From assembly GCA_024345305.1 (NCBI GenBank), contig BRON01000006.1, forward strand, positions 372,001-436,000: 64,000 nucleotides of DNA, written 5' to 3'. Within the stretch, counting starts at the first letter, position 1. Each line of letters opens with the position of its first letter. Made by a program: the position numbers and the translations under genes. The notes beneath the pieces were generated by a model, which ran no database searches, was not told the origin of the DNA, and saw only the letters and a list, made by a program, of their open reading frames with translations. This DNA comes from Mrakia gelida. Taxonomy: Eukaryota; Basidiomycota; Tremellomycetes; Cystofilobasidiales; Mrakiaceae. Positions 56,121 to 64,000 of the stretch are shown piece after piece.

Positions 56121-58543
56121 ATGGTCTCTGCCCCTACTCGCCAACGACCCTCGGGTCCTCCAAGCTACTTCTCTGCTCCTCTCAGCCCTCCAGAGTACGA
56201 TACACCCTCCTCTCCTCAACTCCTCGCGAGCTCAACACCTCCCTCCTCCTCGAACTCGAACTCGCCAGCACCTCCCTCCTCCCACGACCTCGACGCTATC
56301 GTCCCAGCCTTCCCGCTCATCGACGCTCTGGCAGGATCTCCAAATTCACGGCATCTACCTCATCTCGTCGCTTCAGCCTTGAGCTTGACGCTCACCAAGT
56401 CCTCGGTTCAGCTCGTCCTCGCTCAGAACGTCGTCTTCGTTTCGCCTCCCAAGAAGGACGACTATGGACTCGGGTTGGGAGACTACGGGCTCGAAGGAGA
56501 TGACTCGGGAAAAGATGTGAGTGCTACATTATTCATCTCGGGCGGGACATCAGGCGCAAAAAGCGGTGAGGAGGAGTCGCGACTGGTGAGGTGAAGAAAA
56601 GGGAGGCTGGAGCTGACCCTTTCCTGCATTTCCTCCTCGTTTCGTTTCGTTTTCTCTATTTTCTGACTTTGCCTCTCTGCTCAGGCTCGCATCAACGGCT
56701 TCGTCAACGTCGTGGCTCCTCAACGTAAATGGGTCAAAGGGATCTCCATGCGTCTCGTCGGAACCCAACGCCTGATCTGGCCTCACAACCCAGCAGTGAG
56801 CGCCGCGTCGTGGACGGACGAGGAGTTTTTGACGAGGGATTTGTTGTTTGAGGGGGATGGGAAGGAGAAGGAGAAGGGGCTTTGGTTGGAGAAGGGTGTG
56901 AATACGTGAGTTGGGGACAGAGATGTGTTTCCAACGGTGAAGGTCTGATCGAACGAACGCCAGAACTGACTCGACGCGTTTCGATTCGCTTCGCTCAGTT
57001 GGGAGTTCTCGTTCTGCTTACCTTCGACGTCGCCTGCTTCGGATCGATCTGAGTCGGGATACATCGAGTACCGAGTTTCGTCGACGGTTCTTGGGTCGGG
57101 AGGATATCTCAAGAGCGATTTGGCCGACTCGAAAAAGATGGTCGTCGTTTGTGAGTTTGTCTTCACCTACTCTGCTCTCTCTCTCTCGAGACCTCAATTG
57201 ACCTCGATCTCTTCTCCGTATACTAGGTTCTCCTCCTCGAGACGATAATGGTCAGTTTTCGCTTCGCCTCGCTGTGCTTCTGAGCCAATTCGATCTGACG
57301 CGTCGTCCTCGACCTCCATTTGACAGTTCATCAACTCCAAATCCATACCGAAAACGTCCATCCTCAGCTCGGTCCTCTCTCTTTCGATCTTTCGTCGAAT
57401 GTATGTCCCTTTACTACCTTAAAACGAGGCCACGGACTCGACTGACGCTCTGCTTTCCTTCGCTCTCTCGCGCAGGAACTCGTCGTCGGCGGATGTCTCG
57501 TCCACTCCCTCACGCTCGTCGCTCCTCCCCCCTCCCTCGCCATCTTCGCCATCCAATCCTACGTCATCCAAACCACCACCATCACCTCTCATCGAGATCC
57601 AACCAAAACAGCCGTCAAGAAGTCGTCGAAGAAGTGGGTTCTTCGCGAGGGAAGTCGAGGAGGATGGTCGCTGCCGAAGTTCGCTGAGCGAAATCGAGAG
57701 GAGGGAGTGATCGTAGATGGGAGTAAAGTTGAGCTGGGAGAGGGACAGGTGTGGAAGTGGAGTAAAGCAAGTCGCTTGGTGAGTTCAGGATGTTACCCGC
57801 GAGAGGAGCTCGACGCGATTGGGCTGACCTCGATCAACACGTCTTCCAGCCTTGCGAAGCCACCATCGCTCCTACCACTCTCCCTGGAACGGAGACGTCC
57901 CTTCGCTACTCGAATGAGCTCTTCGTCGAGGTGATCTTCAACGAGATGGGACGTGGGATCGATGATGAAGGAGTTAAGATCGCTCCTCTTTTCCAACGAC
58001 CTCTCGTCTTTGCTTCGTGAGTCTCGCCGTCTCGCCTCCACACATCTCGCCGTTCTTCCTCGAGCCGACATTTTCTCCTTTCTCTCGTCGTTTCAGCTGC
58101 TGCTGCATGCTGTTACAGCTTCATCTCCCCAACTACGTCGAGAGCCCACCGGAAACGAAACAACGACCTCGACGACGCGACGGCTGGTACGACCCCGCTC
58201 CTTCGTCTCAACGCTCCTTCTCGCCGAGTTCTGACTTTCGTCTCGCTTTCTTCGTCTTCTCCGCAGTGTGGACTGCCAATGCGAACTCCGATGGGAGCAG
58301 CTGAAGGAGAAAGAGCTCGCTCTCATGAGGAACGGTGCGGTTGAGATGCAGGGTGTCGAGGGGATAGAGGAACGGAGACGGGGTGGTCTCTGCCATCGGG
58401 TCGAGGAGTTCGGAGGATCTCCTCCCGTCTTGGAAGCTAGCGGAAGTGTGAGGGAGGGAGACGTAGCTTCGGCGGAGGACACAGGGTTGGGGTTGACGCA
58501 TGTGGGTCGCGTCGAGGAAAGAAAACTGGGGGAGACTTTTTGA
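56121..58543 (+). CDS. arrestin-like protein A (tandem pair, upstream copy)
   Basis: Fungal alpha-arrestins bridge membrane transporters to ubiquitin ligases. Exons 56121-56516, 56685-56905, 56999-57150, 57228-57251, 57327-57400, 57476-57778, 57850-58016, 58097-58186 and 58267-58543 give 567 aa. After a Ser/Pro-rich N-tail come beta-sandwich-like stretches: SSVQLVLAQNVVFVSPPKKD, GFVNVVAPQRKWVKGISMRL, GYIEYRVSSTVLGSGGYLKS, and SLRYSNELFVEVIFNEMG. Near the end a Cys cluster (SCCCMLL, then CVDCQCEL) is followed by a charged helix (LKEKELALMRNG). I see no PPxY motif. The arrestin assignment comes from overall pattern and is the weaker part; the paralogy with the next gene is certain. Confidence 0.75.
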
Positions 58544-59099
58544 TTTGTTTTGAGCGTTGAATTTGGAAGAGAGTATGTGATGGAGGTTAGAACGTATGGG
58601 CTTGTGGAACAGAACCGAGAGCTGTTCGCTGGGCGAGGAAAAAGCTGCTGGGGAGTCAGAGCTCGAGCCGAGTGGTCGAATCGCGGTTTCGGATTCTCCC
58701 CGCCGACAAAAATGGTCTGGACCTCAGTCGAGCACAATCTGGTCGGGCCTTGATATCGCCTTCAGAATCCTCTGCGAAACTTGTCCCGGAGAGGCTCGTG
58801 GAATTTATGAGGAGCAAAGGAACGAAGAGAGACAAAGTGTCGCGTCGCGTTTCAGCCCTCCGCGTATTCGTCCTTCACCAACCCTTCCCGTAGGCCCAGC
58901 CAAGTTGATTCGTTCATGCTCGTCTATATCGGATATTTTCGAGTCATCTTCCAGCCCATGCGATGATTTTCCATCGGCAATTCAACGTCACGAAGGTCTT
59001 ACAAACCAAGAAAGGCGGGGAAGACTGAGCATGAGCTCTGACTCGTCTTCCCTTTCCTTGTTTGCCCTTCCACACCCATCATCTCCTGTTTGAGAAGCA
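58544..59099. other. spacer between tandem arrestin-like genes
   Basis: This is the 3' region of copy A and the promoter of copy B. It is not recognisably a copy of the promoter of A. No gene was seen. Confidence 0.45.
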
Positions 59100-61500
59100 A
59101 TGAGATCTCCTTCCCTCACACGCACATCTTTCTTCAACTCTCCTCGCTCGACGACGGCGTCTTCGCTCTCTTCGATGGACCCTCCCCCGCCCAACTATTC
59201 TTTCGCCGTCTCGACAGCTTCGTCGAGCTCAACTCCTCCCTCCTCCCTCATCTCCCTGCCTTCCACCGACGCCGTGAGTCTACGATCTCTCTTCCAGGCT
59301 GAAAGTCACAGTATTATCTGACTCGATAACTTTCCACTCTGTAGATCGCACCCATCTTTCCTCTTCACGAGTCGCTCGCCTCTCCCGCCTCCCCACCTCC
59401 CCTCCTCCCTCACTTGATCTCCTCCGCTCTCACTCTCAGCCTCTCCAAGCCCAGCATACAGCTCGTTCTCGCCGAGACTCTCATCTTCCTTTCCCCCCCA
59501 AGGCGAGACTCGTTCGGGTTGAGCCTTCAGGACTACGGGTTGGACGAGGTCGCAGAAGGGAAAGATGTGAGCTCGACCTCAGCTCGGACGACTCGGCGAC
59601 GTGCCTACGAACCAAATCTGACCTTTCCCTCCCTTATCGCATCGCTTTCTCCTCCTCTACAGGGTCAAATATCAGGATTCGTCAACGTAGTTTCGCCGGA
59701 GCGCCGTTTGGTCAAAGGAATCCAGGTCGAGCTGGTAGGACAGGATCGTCTGGCTTTCCCTTCGACCTCGCCGGGCGAGAGTTTGGAGGACACGAAGTTC
59801 ATGTCGAAACGGCTGGTCGTCGACAAGGGTGGGTCGGGGATATGGTTGGAGAAGGGAGTGAGCACGTAAGTCGCTCAATAATCTTCAAAAGGACGAAGCG
59901 GCCCACTGACTGTCTTCCCTCCTCGCGTCTCAGGTGGGAGTTCGCCTTTGCCGTTCCTGCGACGTCTCCCGTTTCAGATCGATCTACCTCCGGAAGGGTT
60001 CAGTATCACATCTCGGCTACTGTGATTGGATCAGGAGGCTATCTGAAGAGGGATCTGGTCGATCAGAAGCAGGTCTGGGTCGTTTGTGAGTGTCGAGCTC
60101 GAATTCTCGCGACGCGTCGCTCACTCGCTGACTTTCGCTCCTTTGGTCGTATTTCATCCAGGCAATCCTCAGACGGAATCATCAGCCGCCGTTCTTCAGC
60201 TCGCCGTCCACAAGGAAACCTACTCGAACTACTTTGGACCCTTCGCTCTCGATCTTCAAGCCGATCAATTTATCATCGCTGCCCCCTTGCGTCTCACCTT
60301 CACTCTCGCTGCTCCACCTCCTACCCTCACCATCTTCGCCATCAACTGCTATATCGGTGAGCTCATTCGAGGTGTACCTCACCTCCTCGGACCTTCGATA
60401 CTGATCTCGATTTATCCCTCGCTGTTCGTTTCTCCAGTTCAAACCGCCAACGTCGTTCGTTCCGCTCTTTTCTCGAAGACCTGACGTCGGTACTGAACTC
60501 TCTCCTCTTCTATCTCTCTCTTTCAGACCTCTCGCAAGACTCCCAATCGCACTGCTGAAGTCAAGAGTCCGAAACGCTGGATCATCCGCGAGGGAGAACG
60601 CGGAGGATGGGTCGCTCCAGGTTTCTTCCAGCGAGCTCGAGCGAAGGGTGTGATCTTCGATGGCAGCAAGATGGAGGAGAACGATATCTGCCGGGATGGT
60701 GATCTTTGGAAGTACTCGACGGTGGCGAGGCTGGTGAGCTCTTCTCTCTTTCCTTTCCTCAATGACTTCGACGCCTCGGCTCATCAGCCGCTTTTCGCTT
60801 TTGATCAGCCCAACGACGACGTTATTCGAAGCACCACCATGCCGGCGACCGACACTTCTCTGCGCTTCCAGTCTCAACTCGTCGTAGAAGTCGCCTTCAA
60901 CGAGAGCACGTTCAACTCGAAGGGAGAACGGATCGAGGGAGTCGTCAACATCGCGACGTTGTTTGATCAACAGGTCTTCCTCGCCTCGTGCGTTATTTTC
61001 ACGCTGCGTTCGCATCTTCCGCTCCCTGACTTTGTTTTCCTTCTTTGCAGATGCTGCTGCACCCTCCTTTCCCTCACCCTCCCGAACTACAACGACGCTC
61101 CTCCAACGACTCGAACGAGAGAGGGAAAGGGCGCTTGGTCAGTTCCACCTCGTTCTTCTTCTCCTCGCTCGCGCGACGGCAAACTGACTTTTGTGCTCCC
61201 TTGGTCGGCTTCAGTGGTGGCTGCCTCTGCGAAGAGCTCTGGGACAACCTCCGACGTCAGGAAATCGAGCTCATGCGAAACGGAGGACGAGCACTCAACG
61301 GCGAAGGTCTCGAGGAACGTCGTCGAGGTGGATCGTGTCGCGTTGAGGACTTCGGAGCTGGAGCTTGGGTGACTTACTGCTCTGATGGGCAAGGGAGTAG
61401 CTTGTCGAGTGAGAGGGGGACGAGCTCGGTGAGGTCGGATTCTCGAGGGTCTGATTCGTCGGGGAGGAAAGTCGGGGAGGTGTACGGGGGGCTGAGGTAG
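59100..61500 (+). CDS. arrestin-like protein B (tandem pair, downstream copy)
   Basis: Exons 59100-59273, 59345-59566, 59663-59865, 59934-60085, 60162-60356, 60438-60454, 60527-60733, 60809-60987, 61051-61137 and 61215-61500 give 573 aa. It aligns along its full length with copy A: PSIQLVLAETLIFLSPPRRD, GFVNVVSPERRLVKGIQVEL, VQYHISATVIGSGGYLKRDL, RWIIREGERGGWVAPGFFQR, SLRFQSQLVVEVAFNEST, SCCCTLLSLTLPNY, and a CGGCLCEELW Cys cluster. The exon layout differs. B lacks the 24-nt fourth exon boundary of A and the intron that separates the fifth and sixth exons of A. It has a 17-nt exon (60438-60454) that A lacks. This shows intron gain or loss since the tandem duplication. Confidence 0.75.
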
Positions 61501-61775
61501 AAGAGGGGAGATGGGTCGGTATCTACTTGGTTCTGCACCTCTTTTTGTCTTTCACCGCTACTATTTTGGGCTATCTACGACGTTGATTATGACTGATGAC
61601 GACGCTGAGCTTCGAGAAAACGAGAGTCGAGACAGCGAGCGCGTTCTGAGCTCGACGGGTCTCGAATTTTCAGACTGCGTTGGAAGAGCTTCAGTTTTCT
61701 CTGACTCGGCACGTTATCGATGTAACTATATGTATCGCACCACCGTCACCGAGCTCTCCTTCCATCCTCCTCCCC

Positions 61776-62765
61776 TCACTCGATCCACAAATCCTCAAAC
61801 TCGACCTTCACTCCCTGTCCTTTAGGCGAGCAACCCAGAATCCCAATGAAGACCTTCTCCCCATCCTTCAAAAAGTTCGTGACCTCTCGAATCATCGTCC
61901 ATCCGTCCTCGGGGAGCTTGGCGTAGATCCTGACGAATGTTCCCGCTCGAGAAATCTTGAAGGACGTGAAGGGGGTTGGGCTGATGGCGGACGAGGAAGC
62001 TGGGAAGGGGAGTAGATTCCAGTCCGAGAACGGGTTGTTGATGACTGCTGAGATCCAGGGCTTGTCGTGAGTTTGCTGTTGGTAGGGGGGAAGGGGAAAG
62101 AGGGCGAGAAGTGATCAGGCTGGGGCAGCGTCGCGAGAGGAAAACGAAACGCGGCCTCACCTCGATTCCTGTCTTGATCCAGGAGTTATTCGACTGGTAG
62201 AGGAAGAGAGCTGCTTGATCACTGTGCGAGAGGAAATCGAAACTTGGTCAGCGAAGAATTTGCAACGGGAAGAGAGGAGGGAATGTGAACGCACTACTGC
62301 CACGTCGCGAGACGAAGAAATTCACCACAGCTTGCAAAGTCAGCTCAATTCCCAACACATCCAGCCCTAGTATCCGCGCTTCCTAAACTCACCTCATCCC
62401 TCCAGTCTCCACGAAGAGAAACTCCAACGGACCACTCGTCCTTCGCGAGCACGTCCGAGCTCACTTCTTGGCCCAAAACGGGTCCAGAGTACCTCTGTTC
62501 GGTCGGAGTCCTCCACCAATCACTGACAGCGTTCGTCTGAAGAGGGGCAGGGAAGATTGGAGGTCAGATACGGGCTTGTCGAAGAAGGAGAAGATCGAGA
62601 AGGGGAAGGAGGATGGATCGATGGGAGCTGAGTTCGAACGAGATGGACAGTGACACTCACGACGAAACTGATGGCTGAGCCCTTCTTGGAGATCTCTGGA
62701 GCGCTCTTCTCGATCTCTGGATGGTCGGGAAGGAAGGTGAGATCGTTGAAAGAGATGGGAGCCAT
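61776..62765 (-). CDS. DUF1349 (concanavalin A-like, REE1-type) protein
   Basis: Exons 62765-62661, 62536-62393, 62296-62295 (2 nt), 62221-62161 and 62075-61776 give 203 aa, the usual size. Family landmarks are TNAVSDWWRTPTEQRYSGPV, EYDQAALFLYQSNNSWIKTG, PWISAVINNPFSDWNLLPFP, VRIYAKLPEDGWTMIREVTN, and VFIGILGCSPKGQGVKVEFE. In yeast a relative (REE1) is linked to enolase regulation; most members have no known activity. Skipping the 2-nt exon TA would give GAG|TGA, a stop, and no other splice sites of suitable phase exist in the region, so the microexon is required to make the conserved Tyr of the YDQA motif. Confidence 0.82.
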
Positions 62766-63057
62766 GTTTGAAGGAAGGAGAGAGATGTAGTTCGAGGCAC
62801 AAGGAGGGAAGCTCAGGCTCGCTGACCAAAGGTCGATTTCGCCGCCTGGACTCGGCCCTGATTTGGGTCAGTCACCCCTTGAACTGTCGACGTGTCAGTC
62901 TCTTCAGCTCTGAAGGACTGATGAGATGATTCTCTACCCAGAGAAGCGGAAGCAAAAACGTCATAGAGCGACTTCCCGACCTCCGACTCGCCTGAACTCG
63001 CTCCTCTTTTCCTTTTGTTTGCAAACCACATCTCTCCTTCCCTCCCTTCCTCCAACT
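62766..63057. promoter_or_regulatory. divergent promoter (DUF1349 / SRPBCC genes)
   Basis: About 290 bp between two divergent ATGs; the right end is a C/T-rich leader. No specific element was recognised. Confidence 0.4.
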
Positions 63058-64000
63058 ATGTCTTCCAAGATCCCCACTTCCACCCAGATCGTCGAGTCCG
63101 CCGTCATCGACGCTCCTCTTGCCGCTGTACGTCCTCTGCCTCTCTCGATCTCTACGAGAACCGTCCCGGCGGCAATGAGAAGCAGCCGATCCTGACCTTC
63201 CTCCTCCTTCTTGCTTTTCGTCCCTCGCCCTTTAGGTCTGGCACCTCATCAAGCTCGGCTCCTTCGCTGACTTCTGGACTGCCCTCGCTTCCTCCAAGGG
63301 AGGTGCGTGAAACTTCTCCTCGTCTCGTGAAGGAGATGGCGCAGAAGAGGGAAGGAGATCAAAGCTGACCTTCCCTCTCCTTCCTTCCTTCCCTCCCCAT
63401 CCCCCATCTCCTTCCTCTTCCCTGCCTCTCTTCTCCATCCTCCCTTCTCACATCAGACGACAACACCGCCGCCGAGGCTGAGGTCACCACCTTCAAGTTC
63501 AAGGACGGAACCACCCAGACCATCAAGCTCGAGGAGTGGTCCGCTCTCAACCACTCGATCTCGTACTCGATCATCGCGTCCGAGCCTGCTTTGACCTTCA
63601 CCTCCATCGTCTCGACCATCACTGTGAGTCATAGCATCAGCGTCGTCCTCTGAGCTAGCCCTGAAGCTGACCGTCTCTTCGCTCGAACGTTCCTTCCTCG
63701 CTCTAGCTCAAGAAGGTCACCTCTGGGTCCTCTGAGGGATCCACGTTCGTTGAGTGGTCGGCCAACTTCTCTAGCGATGCTGGTGAACCAAGACACTCTC
63801 TGCAGCTATTCTGGATGGCTTGCTTGTTGGTGCCGTCCAAATGGAGACGAGAACGCTGATCATCTTGCCCTCCTCTCGCGCTCGTTCTTCCACACTTCCT
63901 TCTTCCTCCCTCGCCTTCCTTCCCTTAGACGCTGGAGTTATCGAGGACGCCCGATTCAAGAGGAAGGACGCTCTCGCTGACCTCGCCAAGGCCGTCTCCA
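63058..64000 (+). CDS. SRPBCC (Bet v 1-like/START) superfamily protein, 3' end beyond window
   Basis: SRPBCC proteins form a helix-grip pocket for hydrophobic ligands; fungal members are often annotated polyketide cyclase/dehydrase-like. Exons so far are 63058-63126, 63236-63302, 63457-63623, 63707-63782 and 63930 to the window end. The product begins MSSKIPTSTQIVESAVIDAP and continues LAAVWHLIKLGSFADFWTAL, the usual first strand and helix pair. Later strands are AEVTTFKFKDGTTQTIKLEE, HSISYSIIASEPALTFTSI, and STFVEWSANFSSDAD. The last helix begins DARFKRKDALADLAKAV and runs off the window, so only the final few residues appear to be missing. Confidence 0.75.

Noticed and set aside
1..64000. 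CRISPR arrays, rRNA genes, intact transposons, secondary-metabolite cluster
   Set aside because: No regularly spaced repeats, rRNA-like sequence, reverse transcriptase/transposase motifs or PKS/NRPS domains were seen. The two reductases, dioxygenase and transporter lie on mixed strands without shared signals, so a metabolic cluster is not supported.

Overview
The window looks like nuclear DNA of a basidiomycete fungus, most likely a GC-rich yeast of the Rhodotorula/Rhodosporidium/Sporobolomyces type (Microbotryomycetes). This is inferred from style, not from a database search. Genes are packed on both strands and cut into many short exons by 45-150 nt introns. Donors are mostly GTGAGT or GTTCGT, with a CTGAC/CTAAC branch site about 20-40 nt before a pyrimidine-rich acceptor. 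The proteins include fungal-only or fungal-typical families (RTC4, fungal DHA2 transporter, GH16 glucanase). I rebuilt gene models by hand, joining exons until the frame closed and the family motifs were continuous.

Layout. 0-2 kb: a small unknown minus-strand gene and unclear sequence. 1.7-7.9 kb: a 1570-residue Ras guanine-nucleotide exchange factor that carries a degenerate Ras-like domain. 8.5-11.0 kb: a secreted GH16 beta-glucanase. 11.3-13.1 kb: a Rab GTPase with a very large insert. 13.5-14.1 kb (minus): a YCII-domain protein. 15.3-18.8 kb: a 17-exon DHA2 drug/proton antiporter. 19.3-21.2 kb: a zinc-free medium-chain reductase. 21.3-22.7 kb (minus): a phytanoyl-CoA dioxygenase-like enzyme. 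23.5-27.3 kb is a decay zone with a frame-broken F-box-like gene, an inverted fragment of the neighbouring DHA2 gene, and a dead pentatricopeptide-type gene. The intact paralogue of that last gene lies head-to-head with it at 27.7-29.4 kb. 30.9-32.9 kb: a zinc-type ADH superfamily reductase. 33.6-37.2 kb: a Mediator subunit 25-like protein. 38.0-40.6 kb: a type II membrane protein resembling protein O-fucosyltransferases. 41.4-42.8 kb: a 12-exon secreted protein of unknown family. 44.0-45.0 kb: an unknown protein. 45.6-49.3 kb (minus): an RTC4-domain protein. 49.7-52.3 kb (minus): a SERINC/TMS1 membrane protein, divergent from an alanine-glyoxylate aminotransferase at 52.5-55.1 kb. 56.1-61.5 kb: two tandem arrestin-like paralogues. 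61.8-62.8 kb (minus): a DUF1349 protein. 63.1 kb to the end: the start of an SRPBCC (Bet v 1-like) gene.

No secondary-metabolite cluster, CRISPR array, intact transposon, rRNA or tRNA gene was seen. Functions are mixed (signalling and traffic, small-molecule metabolism, wall and secretion), as expected for a housekeeping chromosome arm, and no pathway unites the block. The most unusual material is in gene architecture: inferred exons of 2, 7 and 12 nt, a start codon split by an intron, a recurrent GTTCGT donor class, and a palindromic GACGCGTC motif concentrated in introns. The pseudo-GTPase/RasGEF fusion, the Rab with an insert of about 245 residues, and the inverted decaying duplication are also notable.
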